From: UBA5359 sp028699365 [NCBI: bacterium]
GTDB lineage: Bacteria > UBP13 > UBA5359
NCBI GenBank assembly: GCA_028699365.1
Contig: JAQVUQ010000021.1
Coordinates: 1 to 14,402, forward strand
Reading direction: 5' to 3'
DNA: 14,402 bases
Shown: piece by piece, positions 1 through 6,528 of the stretch
Layout of the letters: every line of letters begins with the position of its first letter
Numbering within the stretch: the stretch's first letter is position 1
Position numbers and translations under genes: made by a program
Notes under the pieces: model-generated
What the model was told of the DNA's origin: nothing
The model's input: only the letters and a program-made list of their open reading frames with translations
The model's database searches: none

Positions 1-340
1 TGATATCGGTGGGGTCCACCATGGCCACCACCAGTTTGCCGTTCTGACAGCCTACCGGGAAGATGTTGCATCTTCTGGCTGTGTCCATGGGGATATTCTG
101 GATGATGTCGGGATCTATGGGAATATCTGCTATGCGCAGAAAGGCTACGCCCATCTGCCGGCCTCTGGCTTCGATCATCTCGTCCTGGGTGATGAAGCCC
201 ATCTCCACCAGGATGTCTTCCACGGGTCTTTTGCTCTTCTCGGCCACGCGGCGGCACTCGTTCAAGCCGCTCTGGTTGATTTTGCCGGTCTTGAGCAGGA
301 TATCCGATATGCTCTCTCTGGTTTGCTGGGCTACGGCCAT
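1..340 (-). CDS. Type IV pilus / type II secretion ATPase, N-terminal part (PilB/GspE family), cut by window edge
   Basis: Translating the minus strand from the ATG at 340 gives about 113 residues beginning MAVAQQTRESISDILLKTGK and running off the left edge. The pattern of a short helix, then a 'VEDILVEMGFITQDEMIEA' helix pair, then 'VAFLRI...IDPDIIQNIPMDTARRCNIFPV' and 'LVVAMVDPTDI' is the MshEN (GspE N-terminal) domain of PilB/GspE assembly ATPases. In that family it binds regulators such as cyclic di-GMP or platform proteins and precedes the AAA-type ATPase domain. The Walker motifs would lie outside the window, so the choice between pilus and secretion system is open. The start is supported by AGAGGTG about 6 nt upstream. 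It follows the LytTR regulator in the same direction after a 220-bp gap. Confidence 0.85.
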   Translation of the reverse strand, partial: MAVAQQTRESISDILLKTGKINQSGLNECRRVAEKSKRPVEDILVEMGFITQDEMIEARGRQMGVAFLRIADIPIDPDIIQNIPMDTARRCNIFPVGCQNGKLVVAMVDPTDI

Positions 341-560
341 TTCCACACCTCTATCTCCAAAATAGCACACTGCGGAAGCAGTTGCTGGTTGCAGGTTATT
401 TGTCCGCCGTTAATGCGACCTTATTTAGCGCTTGCTCGTACGGTTCAATTTGTTTTTCTCCAACCCTTTTCCTTTTACCTGCATGCTCCGAAAACTCACC
501 TCGGTGAAATGCTATGTTTTTGCCGGAAATGGTGTACTGCGGCTGAAATTTATTATTCCG
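341..560. other. Gene-poor gap between LytTR regulator and pilB-like gene
   Basis: This 220-bp stretch should carry the transcription end of the regulator and the promoter or leader of the pilB-like gene. On the minus strand a short perfect hairpin, ACTGC-TTCC-GCAGT, lies at 369-382, just ahead of the pilB ribosome-binding site. A second small stem (TCAC-CGAG-GTGA) lies near 500. No U-tract terminator, LytTR direct-repeat operator or cyclic di-GMP riboswitch could be recognised. Reading frames across it lack a credible ribosome-binding site. Confidence 0.4.
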
Positions 561-1367
561 TCAAAGGATAAACCCGAATTTTTCGTATAATTTCCTTATG
601 CCTCCTGCCAGTTTCAGATAAGACCTGCTTATGGGAACCTCTGTTTTGCCGGGATCACTCATCCTGATCTTATAGGATTGCTTCCCGGCGGAGAATATCT
701 CCCTCACGCGCATGTAATTGACCAGATAGCTCTTATGCACCTGAACAAACGAACGATCCACCAGTTGCTCAACCATATCCTTCATGCCGCACATAACCCG
801 AAGGGACTCGCCGTTTTCCAGCTTCATGAAGAGTTTCTCATGCTCGGTGTAAAAAAACAGAATATCCCTGACATGAAACGGTTTAGTAATACCTTTGATT
901 TTTACAGGCAGATAATCATTTGGGGCATTGTATTTCTCTCTGATTTCCTTGAAACCGAGTTTATCGGCATTTTTGCGATAATATTTCACTTCCTTCTTTG
1001 TATCTATATTACTCCTCAAGCGATCAACCACACTGAATATCTCATCGGGCTGGTACGGTTTAACGATATAGCCCGAAGCACCTACTCTATGGCTGTGCAG
1101 GGCATACTCTTCATGCGCCGTTACAAAGACCACAAGCGGCGGATCACTCTCCAGCATCAACCGCTCGGCCGTATCCATGCCACCCAGGTACGGCATCTCA
1201 ATATCCAGGAAGACCATGTCCGGCTGCAGTTCCCGGACTTTTTCCAGAGCTTCGTATCCATCATAGCACTGGCCTGCCACATCGATATCACACCGTTCCT
1301 CCAGTATCAGCTTCAGCAGATTCACTGATTTCTTCTCATCATCTACAATCAAACATCTTATTTTCAT
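561..1367 (-). CDS. LytTR-family response regulator (AlgR/LytR/AgrA-like)
   Basis: A 268-residue two-component response regulator. Residues 1-120 form a receiver domain with the acidic pair D9/D10, phospho-acceptor D55 in 'MVFLDIEMP', switch threonine T83 in 'VVFVTAHEEYAL' and lysine K103 in 'GYIVKPY', so all phosphorylation residues are present. After a basic linker, residues about 150-268 form a LytTR DNA-binding domain ('VHKSYLVNYMRVREI', 'VPISRSYL'), a family that binds paired direct repeats. The ATG has GGGTGG a few bases upstream. No histidine kinase is adjacent within the window, so the partner is unknown. The next gene downstream on the same strand is the pilB-like ATPase. AlgR-type regulators are known to control pili in other bacteria, so a link to piliation is a plausible inference only. 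Confidence 0.93.
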   Translation of the reverse strand: MKIRCLIVDDEKKSVNLLKLILEERCDIDVAGQCYDGYEALEKVRELQPDMVFLDIEMPYLGGMDTAERLMLESDPPLVVFVTAHEEYALHSHRVGASGYIVKPYQPDEIFSVVDRLRSNIDTKKEVKYYRKNADKLGFKEIREKYNAPNDYLPVKIKGITKPFHVRDILFFYTEHEKLFMKLENGESLRVMCGMKDMVEQLVDRSFVQVHKSYLVNYMRVREIFSAGKQSYKIRMSDPGKTEVPISRSYLKLAGGIRKLYEKFGFIL

Positions 1368-1406
1368 TTACACCACCCTGTATGTTTTATGCTTCCGTTC
1401 CATACC

Positions 1407-1479
1407 GGGTCGAGGCCCCGGCCGTGCGTAACCGCCGCAGCCATCATACGGCAATTACGCACGGCGGGAGCCTCAACCC
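1407..1479. repeat. Long imperfect inverted repeat between CsgG-like and LytTR genes
   Basis: Bases 1407-1431 pair with 1455-1479: 22 of 25 positions are complementary, including a perfect 10-bp inner stem (CCGTGCGTAA with TTACGCACGG) and the outer blocks GAGC/GCTC-like and GGGT/ACCC. The loop is 23 nt. The structure starts about 10 nt after the CsgG-family stop codon on the minus strand. There is no T-run on either side, so it is not a typical intrinsic terminator. It could be an mRNA-stabilising or processing hairpin, a factor-dependent terminator or a small mobile repeat (REP/MITE-like). Only about 39 bp separate it from the LytTR start, too little for a full promoter outside the hairpin. 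Confidence 0.8.
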
Positions 1480-1488
1480 CTGAATCAT

Positions 1489-2475
1489 TTACTTCCGCAG
1501 CAGTTTGGGCAACATTCTTTCGGCTATTGTTGCTGCGGCCTGCTGCAGGGCTGCCTTACCGGCTATCTGCTCGGTCAGGTCCACCACCACCGCCGTCTGG
1601 CGGTCCACTGCTATAACGTTGCCGCTCAGGCGATCCACTGCCTTGACTTCCAGGCGGGCCTTGACACTGACCAGATTACCCCGGCGCATGGCAAATTCAC
1701 TGAAGCCCTCTCCCTGGATGAGGATATCGGCTTTGGCGGCATCACCGCTCTTTTTATCCTGAACCGTGAATCCCGTTCCCCGACAGAAGAGGGTGAGTTC
1801 GGTTTCAGCGGCGGGATCGATGGTGAATTCTCCCACATGGTGCTCCGTAACATGTATATGGACCTTGGGGCGGGCGGCTGTGCCCAGTTTCTCGCTCAGT
1901 GCGGCTATGCGATCCTCTGTCCTGACCTCTTTGGCCACCAGTTCGTCCGTGCCCCTGGCTATGAGGGCGGAGATCTTCTCCGCCAGCTTCTCGGTCAGCA
2001 TTCCAAGATCGTCGCCGGCATTGCCTTTTATCGATTCTCCCAGAACACGGCTGGTCTCGGTGCCGATAATCTTGGCCATCAGGTAAACGGATTTTCCCGT
2101 ATCCACCACCGAGCCGGTTATCAGTATCCTGGCCCCGGTTAGTTGGCCCACCTGGGTGGCCTGACTGGAATTCACCATGCCGGAGAGATTTATCTCATGC
2201 TCTTCCAGCACCTTCTGCATATCGGCTCTGTCCACCAGGACCAGATCGGGGTTGGTGGACAGAAAGGCAAAGAGTATGTCGCTGATCTGTGTGCCGCGAT
2301 CCTTGACTCCCGCGTTACGCTCCTGAAAGGGCAACACGGCCGTAGGATAGATATTCACCGTCTTGACGGCTGCTTTGCCGGCGGCAACGGCCGCCGGTAT
2401 CCCCTTCTCTGCCGCCATGCAGGGTGCAACTATGCTTATCAACAGAATTGCCAGGGCCAAACTTAAGTTTTTCAT
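1489..2475 (-). CDS. Secreted CsgG-family protein
   Basis: A 328-residue exported protein. Residues 1-21 are a signal peptide (MKNLSLALAILLISIVAPCMAA), with signal peptidase I cleavage likely after 'CMA'. The cysteine at 19 follows a proline and is a poor lipobox. Residues about 44-215 match the CsgG fold: 'TAVLPFQERN', 'ISDILFAFLSTNPDLVLVDRADMQKVLEE', 'GQLTGARILITGSVVDTG', 'MAKIIGTETSRVLGESIKG'. CsgG of curli is an outer-membrane lipoprotein pore, but many relatives are periplasmic proteins of unknown role, and without a lipobox a pore should not be assumed. The C-terminal third has a second alpha/beta domain ending in 'AIAERMLPKLL'-like helix. A longer frame reaches 2580, but GGAGG about 9 nt before the ATG at 2475 fixes the start, 20 nt after the stop of the upstream gene. 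It is the last gene of the ECF cluster. Confidence 0.82.
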   Translation of the reverse strand: MKNLSLALAILLISIVAPCMAAEKGIPAAVAAGKAAVKTVNIYPTAVLPFQERNAGVKDRGTQISDILFAFLSTNPDLVLVDRADMQKVLEEHEINLSGMVNSSQATQVGQLTGARILITGSVVDTGKSVYLMAKIIGTETSRVLGESIKGNAGDDLGMLTEKLAEKISALIARGTDELVAKEVRTEDRIAALSEKLGTAARPKVHIHVTEHHVGEFTIDPAAETELTLFCRGTGFTVQDKKSGDAAKADILIQGEGFSEFAMRRGNLVSVKARLEVKAVDRLSGNVIAVDRQTAVVVDLTEQIAGKAALQQAAATIAERMLPKLLRK

Positions 2476-2495
2476 ATCCTCTACCTCCGTTTGAT

Positions 2496-3635
2496 TCAAT
2501 TGTCGGCTATCGCCGTTTTGCTTCCCATATGCTCTATTATACCGGCCAGGAGAAAGGGTGCATTGGGCCCGTCTCTCCATTTATCTATGATGCGAAAGCA
2601 GCAGATTACAAACCGCCCCCTGGGATACGTCATATCCAGCCAGGACCAGCCTGACGTCCCGGGAACTATCACTCCGGCACCTGCACCGCCGTCTCCTGCT
2701 ATCGTGAGACTGCGTTCCATGATGCTTCCGTCCGGCGGCCAGACATCCGCATCCAGCCGTTTATCCATCTCGGTGATTATATCGGCATGCCTGAAGCCCA
2801 TCACCCTGGGGTCCGCCCCGGTGCCGCCGCTGCCGGGCAGGCTGAACATCCCTTCCAAAGGGGCCAGGCAGAGCACCCGCAACCCGTTTTGAGCCGCCTC
2901 CTGAAGTCTCTTTGCCGGCATCCGCTTATCGCTCAGAACCGCGCCTTCTCCCACTATCAGCAAGCCCTCGTCAAGCCGGGACACGGCTTCGGCATCCTTG
3001 AGCTGTTCAAAGGGGATGCCTGCCTCCTGCAGAACCGCCGCCGTCCTTCCTTCAGGGTCCAGAAGACGTATATGCAGGCTCTGCAAAAAGTCCGTTCTGC
3101 CGTCAAACGGGTTTTCCGGGAAGGCTCTCAGGTGCTTGCGGATTACGGTTGCCGGCGTTCCGCTGTCCACGGCCAGGGCGGATACCTCTATAGTTCCCGC
3201 CATCACCACCCCGCTCTTGACCGGCGGCATCATAAACCTCACTTCAAAGCGCCTGTTCTTTCCACCGCCAGGGGACAACTCCATCTCACCCCGCCGGGCA
3301 ACCCTGTTATTGAACGACAGCTTCCAGCAGGTCAGAATCCGTCGGTCGGTCTCTCCCTCCACCCGGAAATGAAGCACAGCTTCACGCCCGCCGTAAAACG
3401 CTCCCCAGCCTTCCTCGGCAATGACGGCCAGATCCTCTCCGGCAGATGCACCGGAAGATAATGCACCAGTCAACAGCGTTACCAGAATCAGACACAGAAA
3501 TGCTGGACAAGAAAGCCAATAACTTACAAACGGCCCCCAACCCTCTGTGCCTCTGTGCTTGCCGCGCCGAAGCTCACAGAGCGAAGGCGGGTGCCTCTGT
3601 GCCTCTGTGCCTTCGTTATACAGGCATCTGTCCAA
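2496..3635 (-). CDS. Exported protein with class I glutamine-amidotransferase-like fold, function unknown
   Basis: A 379-residue protein from a TTG start at 3635 preceded by AGGAGG about 9 nt upstream. Residues 9-31 are encoded by a dispersed octamer repeat ('GTEAQRH', 'HRGTEG'). A signal-peptide core follows at about 39-60 (LSCPAFLCLILVTLLTGALS) with likely cleavage after 'ASA' near 65. Residues about 67-165 look like a beta-sandwich ('VRFMMPPVKSGVVMAGTIEV'). Residues about 180-379 resemble the class I amidotransferase-like domain attached to many bacterial glycoside hydrolases ('IRLLDPEGRTAAVLQEAGI', 'LIVGEGAVL', 'YPRGRFVICCFRIIDKW'). No catalytic Cys-His-Glu triad or hydrolase domain is evident, so it may bind a ligand rather than act as an enzyme. 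It overlaps the end of the small cysteine-rich gene by 20 nt. No in-frame ATG, GTG or TTG lies between the repeat and the signal peptide. Confidence 0.72.
   Translation of the reverse strand: MDRCLYNEGTEAQRHPPSLCELRRGKHRGTEGWGPFVSYWLSCPAFLCLILVTLLTGALSSGASAGEDLAVIAEEGWGAFYGGREAVLHFRVEGETDRRILTCWKLSFNNRVARRGEMELSPGGGKNRRFEVRFMMPPVKSGVVMAGTIEVSALAVDSGTPATVIRKHLRAFPENPFDGRTDFLQSLHIRLLDPEGRTAAVLQEAGIPFEQLKDAEAVSRLDEGLLIVGEGAVLSDKRMPAKRLQEAAQNGLRVLCLAPLEGMFSLPGSGGTGADPRVMGFRHADIITEMDKRLDADVWPPDGSIMERSLTIAGDGGAGAGVIVPGTSGWSWLDMTYPRGRFVICCFRIIDKWRDGPNAPFLLAGIIEHMGSKTAIADN
3542..3609. repeat. Dispersed CCTCTGTG octamer repeat with internal hairpin
   Basis: Two tandem CCTCTGTG units lie at 3542-3557 and two more at 3594-3609. 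The segment between them contains an inverted CACAGAG (3575-3581) that can pair with either flanking CTCTGTG, and a CGCC/GGCG stem. Related arrays giving 'GTEAQRHRG' in one direction and 'VPLCLCAFVPL' in the other are, from general knowledge, scattered through the genomes of several unrelated bacterial groups. Here the repeat lies in frame inside the first codons of the amidotransferase-like gene and ends 6 nt from the stop of the small cysteine-rich gene. A second copy, of the same unit in opposite orientation, is at 5051-5076. Confidence 0.85.
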
Positions 3636-3843
3636 GCTTCCTCGCCTCCTCTTCCGCCGGGCAGGGGGTAACGGTTATTTTCCGTCTGAGACACTCGCTA
3701 CGCAGAAGGTTGCACCAACTGCAGTCGGTCACGGCGTCCAGGCGGCACCTGTCCTGTGCCAGATTAACGATACGCGCCCTGGCGTTGTCCAGGATTATAT
3801 CCAGATTTTGCAAATCCCCTTTTAACATGATTCTGCAACTCAT
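3616..3843 (-). CDS. Small cysteine-rich protein, unknown function
   Basis: A 75-residue frame (or 70 from a second ATG at 3828) between the propeller gene and the amidotransferase-like gene on the same strand. I do not recognise a family. It has six cysteines: C3, C33, C41, C44, C51 and C61, with a CSWC pair and overall spacing C-x7-C-x2-C-x6-C-x9-C, which suggests metal binding or redox chemistry. There is no signal peptide or membrane segment, so it is probably cytoplasmic. An amphipathic segment 'LQNLDIILDNARARIVNLAQ' leads into the cysteine region. Codons have the same GC-rich third positions as its neighbours, which supports coding. It starts 36 nt after the propeller stop and overlaps the next gene by 20 nt. 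The ribosome-binding site is weak at both ATGs, so the start is uncertain. Confidence 0.6.
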   Translation of the reverse strand: MSCRIMLKGDLQNLDIILDNARARIVNLAQDRCRLDAVTDCSWCNLLRSECLRRKITVTPCPAEEEARKLGQMPV

Positions 3844-3879
3844 TGCTGTGTCTCAACCCTTCCATCTTGTGCTGAATAT

Positions 3880-5106
3880 CTATTTCACCAGCAGAGCGCA
3901 TCCCTGCATGAGACTGCCTATCTCCATTGTTCTCAACCTTTCGCCGGTCTCGGCCTCTATAACCGTTATGGTCTTGGGTATTCTGCTGAGATCCTGGATA
4001 ACACCCGATATGCCTGCACTCTGCCGTGCTCCCTTATCCGCTGTTCCGTCACCGGGGGTGCCCACAAGATAGAGCTTCTCGCCATCGTGACTGAGCACCA
4101 TGGCGGAGAAGAAGCGGAAATCTCCAAGATGACGCGCTATGCGCTTTTTCTTGAGATCATAGATTATGAGCTCATAGGCATCGCTCTTGTTATCCAGGCT
4201 CTGCGTATTGCTCACTTTGTCCCTGGCATGTGCCTGTACCGGCCGTGTCCTTGCGCCATAAGCGTATAACCTGGTGCCGTCTCCGTTGATCGCAAGGGCA
4301 TGGACTGAGGTAAACTCTCCCAGAGGGTACTTACTGAATGCATTGGTGGCGGTGTCCACTTCCCACAGGCAAGCGCTCTCCGCAGGATCGGATTTTCTCT
4401 GTCCCGTCTGCTGAGACTCCGTTATCAGATACAACCGCCTGCCGTCCGGGGTTACGGATAAGGTTCGGGCCGTACCGGAATCCAGCGGTATGGTATCCTC
4501 AAGACGCTCCTCGGGCAGATTCACTACGGATATCGACTTACTGGCCCAATCCACCGTATACAGCTTTTGGCCGTTAGGCGTCATCACACTGTCCAGCGGG
4601 TTGAGCCCTATATTGACGGTGCGGGTCACGCGATGCCGTACGAGATCCACAAACAATACCCTGCCGCGTTCTGCATTACGCCTTCCGGGAGCAGCCGCCG
4701 TCACCACAAAGGCTCTGCGGCCGTCGGGATGGATATGCACATTGGCCAGCGGCGATATGTCCATATATATGTGTCCTTCAACCTGCCGGTTCTCCAGATC
4801 CACCACCATTAGTTGAGACGATTGGCGGTTTCCGGCGGATCTGGGGTCTACGGATATGAGTGCGGATGAGGATGTAACATAAGCTTTGTCTCCCTGCGGG
4901 GAAAAGGCTATCCGGTAACCCGGCCGGCCCAGCGGTATCCATTCGCTCACCGTATCCATCTGCGTATCCACTATGGATATGTCCTCCGACAGCGCGTTGA
5001 TCACATAGAGATCGGCGCTGCCGGCAGCCATGGCCGCATGGGTGATACAAGCACAAAGGCACAAAGGCACAAAGGCAATAAACAGGTTTGCTGCTCTTTT
5101 TGTCAT
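3880..5106 (-). CDS. Exported YVTN-type beta-propeller protein
   Basis: A 408-residue protein built of repeated propeller blades: 'DLYVINALSEDISIVDTQMD', 'GRRAFVVTAA', 'NGQKLYTVDWASKSISVVNL', 'DGRRLYLITES', 'DGTRLYAYGARTR', 'DGEKLYLVGTPGDG' and 'KTITVIEAETGERLRTMEI', about seven in all, as in the YVTN family of extracytoplasmic surface or periplasmic proteins. Residues 1-28 are a signal peptide whose core 'AFVPLCLCA' (11-19) is encoded by the octamer repeat. Cleavage is likely near 'AMA-AGS' (about 26-29). 'LCAC' ending at C20 could alternatively serve as a weak lipobox. GGATGTGA, one mismatch from a full Shine-Dalgarno, lies 5 nt before the ATG. It begins 20 nt after the anti-sigma stop. Being beside an anti-sigma factor, it might sense or bind a ligand for it, but that is inference. 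Confidence 0.85.
   Translation of the reverse strand: MTKRAANLFIAFVPLCLCACITHAAMAAGSADLYVINALSEDISIVDTQMDTVSEWIPLGRPGYRIAFSPQGDKAYVTSSSALISVDPRSAGNRQSSQLMVVDLENRQVEGHIYMDISPLANVHIHPDGRRAFVVTAAAPGRRNAERGRVLFVDLVRHRVTRTVNIGLNPLDSVMTPNGQKLYTVDWASKSISVVNLPEERLEDTIPLDSGTARTLSVTPDGRRLYLITESQQTGQRKSDPAESACLWEVDTATNAFSKYPLGEFTSVHALAINGDGTRLYAYGARTRPVQAHARDKVSNTQSLDNKSDAYELIIYDLKKKRIARHLGDFRFFSAMVLSHDGEKLYLVGTPGDGTADKGARQSAGISGVIQDLSRIPKTITVIEAETGERLRTMEIGSLMQGCALLVK
5051..5076. repeat. Octamer repeat array GCACAAAG x3 inside a signal-peptide coding region
   Basis: Three exact tandem copies of GCACAAAG (5051-5074) followed by GC. Read on the minus strand the unit is CCTTTGTG, one transition from the CCTCTGTG unit at 3542-3609, where that unit is on the plus strand. 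The two arrays are therefore the same repeat family in inverted orientation, about 1.5 kb apart. Here the array encodes residues 11-19 of the beta-propeller precursor, the hydrophobic core of its signal peptide. Confidence 0.85.
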
Positions 5107-5126
5107 TTATCTCACATCCCAAGAAA

Positions 5127-5867
5127 TTATTCCGTCTCTGTCCAGTATTCCACCAGGAGCCGGTCGGGGCTCTTGGTTGCCGCTTTTGCGATTACAGATA
5201 CGGGCTCAATCGGTGGAGCGACTTCCGTCAGAGCGGCTATTACCCTTGCCTCCGCATTGGCGGTATCATACGATAACGTCTCTTCTTTCACGGTCGCATT
5301 CATCCCGGCAGCCGTCCCGGCGATCTTCAACTCCGGTTCTTTCAGCCTATGCTTCCTGTTCATACGTCGGCGGACCGTTCTCTTTTCCACTGCGGGCCGG
5401 GAGACGACCGCTGCAGAACACGATTGCCCTGGCAATGTCCGCTTGCCGGCAGACTTCCCGTTATGGCCGGGCACGGAGGCACTTTGAACGGGAGGCTGAT
5501 AGATGTGCGGGCTGTTATCGCGAGATAACCGCTGGCCGCACCACAATCCCATGGCCAGCACTGTAACGGCGGCAGCGGCAGCCAGAGTGCGAAGGGCTCC
5601 CCGCTGCAGGATAGATACGGTACGTTCGCGTCGCTGCCTGGCCGTCAGGCCGCGCAACAGTTTCGATCTCATGGCCGCAGCTTCAGCCGGTGGAGTTTGC
5701 GGCACAGCCCATTCGGACAGCAAGCGCCGCATCCTCTCTGCCTCATACAATTCACGCCGGCATGAGGCACAGGCGTCCGTATGCGATATTACCTCTCCGG
5801 CAAGGCAGGCAGACAGCTCTTCATCAACAAAAACAGGAATAAGTTCTCTTATCTCCAAACAATCCAA
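5127..5867 (-). CDS. Zinc-finger (ZAS, zf-HC2) membrane anti-sigma factor
   Basis: A 246-residue protein encoded directly after the ECF sigma gene. Residues 1-45 carry the anti-sigma zinc motif H29-x3-C33-x2-C36 ('SHTDACASCRRELYEAE'), which in this family clamps the sigma factor in the cytoplasm. A single membrane segment lies at about 91-108 ('LRTLAAAAAVTVLAMGLW'). The remaining ~135 residues would face outward; they are low in complexity, with a basic patch 'RRRMNRKH' and Ala/Pro-rich stretches, and no recognised sensor domain. Start is TTG at 5867, chosen because an almost full-length Shine-Dalgarno sits 7 nt upstream and no ATG is near. Expected role: holds the sigma factor inactive until an envelope signal arrives. 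Whether release needs proteolysis cannot be seen. Confidence 0.88.
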   Translation of the reverse strand: MDCLEIRELIPVFVDEELSACLAGEVISHTDACASCRRELYEAERMRRLLSEWAVPQTPPAEAAAMRSKLLRGLTARQRRERTVSILQRGALRTLAAAAAVTVLAMGLWCGQRLSRDNSPHIYQPPVQSASVPGHNGKSAGKRTLPGQSCSAAVVSRPAVEKRTVRRRMNRKHRLKEPELKIAGTAAGMNATVKEETLSYDTANAEARVIAALTEVAPPIEPVSVIAKAATKSPDRLLVEYWTETE

Positions 5868-5874
5868 GCTGTCC

Positions 5875-5884
5875 TCACCTCCTT
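5875..5884 (-). promoter_or_regulatory. Ribosome-binding site that sets the anti-sigma TTG start
   Basis: The minus strand reads AAGGAGGTGA, a ten-base complement to the 16S rRNA 3' end, ending 7 nt before TTG at 5867. It justifies the TTG start and predicts efficient translation of the anti-sigma factor relative to the sigma factor. Confidence 0.75.
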
Positions 5885-5918
5885 ATCTACATATAATACG
5901 TTTGAGCATGGCCCAACG

Positions 5919-6479
5919 TTACAAGATACTCTCTTCGGTTTTCAGCAAAGGCTTAAGCAGTTTCTTCAGCGTCCCTCTGGCTCTGTGCGCCCGCACCCTT
6001 ACTACTTGCTCCGACATGTTGACGACGGAAGCTATCTCGCGGTAGCTCAGTCCCTGATACTCCCGCAGGATAATTATGGTCTTCAGGTCGTCCGGCAGAG
6101 CGTTGATCGCACTCTTGACAAGGATGGATATCTCCTGTTTGTTCATGTTGTCCTGCATGGAATCATCAATTAACAGAGTATCATCGGCCATCATTTGATC
6201 CTGAAGCAAATCGTAATGCCTGGCCCGCCTCTGGCGGTCTATAGTCAGGTTGCGGGCAACGGCATACAGCCAGGACGAAAATTTCGTGCCCGGTTTATAG
6301 GTATGACGCTTATCGTAAACGCGAAGAAAAACGTCCGGCAGTATATCTTCCGCCTGGGACACATTATTGGTCAGGCGATAGAGAAAGCCGAAAAGCGGCA
6401 CCCGGTAGCGTTCAAAAATCACACCGAGCGCTTCAACGTCTCCCGCAACAACCTTTTCCATTATTCTCTCATCAGACAC
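5919..6479 (-). CDS. ECF-subfamily RNA polymerase sigma factor
   Basis: A 186-residue sigma-70 family protein with only regions 2 and 4, as expected for group 4 (ECF). Region 2 covers about 5-85: 'ALGVIFERYRVPLFGFLYRL', 'AEDILPDVFLRVYDKR', 'FSSWLYAVARNLTIDRQRR'. Region 4 covers about 125-180: 'INALPDDLKTIIILREYQGL', 'SYREIASVVNMSEQVVRVRA', 'HRARGTLKKLL', the helix-turn-helix for the -35 element. Start is GTG at 6479 with AGGTG about 6 nt upstream. The anti-sigma gene follows after 51 nt. The factor directs RNA polymerase to its own promoter set, and a matching promoter lies immediately upstream, so autoregulation is likely. No unusual C-terminal extension is present. Confidence 0.95.
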   Translation of the reverse strand: MSDERIMEKVVAGDVEALGVIFERYRVPLFGFLYRLTNNVSQAEDILPDVFLRVYDKRHTYKPGTKFSSWLYAVARNLTIDRQRRARHYDLLQDQMMADDTLLIDDSMQDNMNKQEISILVKSAINALPDDLKTIIILREYQGLSYREIASVVNMSEQVVRVRAHRARGTLKKLLKPLLKTEESIL

Positions 6480-6501
6480 ATCAACACCTGCCTGAGAGTA
6501 A

Positions 6502-6528
6502 TACGAATGGATAAGGGGTTTCGTTACA
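6502..6528 (-). promoter_or_regulatory. Putative autoregulated ECF sigma promoter
   Basis: On the minus strand TGTAAC (6528-6523) and CGTA (6505-6502) are separated by 17 bp. This resembles ECF promoters of the SigW type (TGAAAC, about 16 bp, CGTA). Transcription would start close to 6495, leaving a leader of about 15 nt before the GTG at 6479. The -35 element lies in a tandem 10-bp repeat (6521-6540). Confidence 0.6.

Noticed and set aside
478-520. A basic 19-24 residue frame on the minus strand ahead of the pilB-like gene (beginning MQVKGKG or, from a GTG, MSFRSM).
   Set aside because: No usable ribosome-binding site at a normal distance, composition driven by purine runs in the leader, and nothing recognisable in it.
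341-560. Possible cyclic di-GMP riboswitch in front of the pilB-like gene.
   Set aside because: The conserved GEMM core (GCAAAG-type element with its tetraloop-receptor helices) could not be found on the minus strand.
678-1328. A 216-residue open frame on the plus strand opposite the LytTR regulator.
   Set aside because: It is the antisense shadow of a gene with clear receiver and LytTR motifs, and its translation shows no domain.
1489-2580. Longer N-terminus for the CsgG-family protein starting at 2580.
   Set aside because: It would overlap the upstream gene by 85 nt and bury the signal peptide. The ATG at 2475 has a good Shine-Dalgarno and a signal peptide directly after it.
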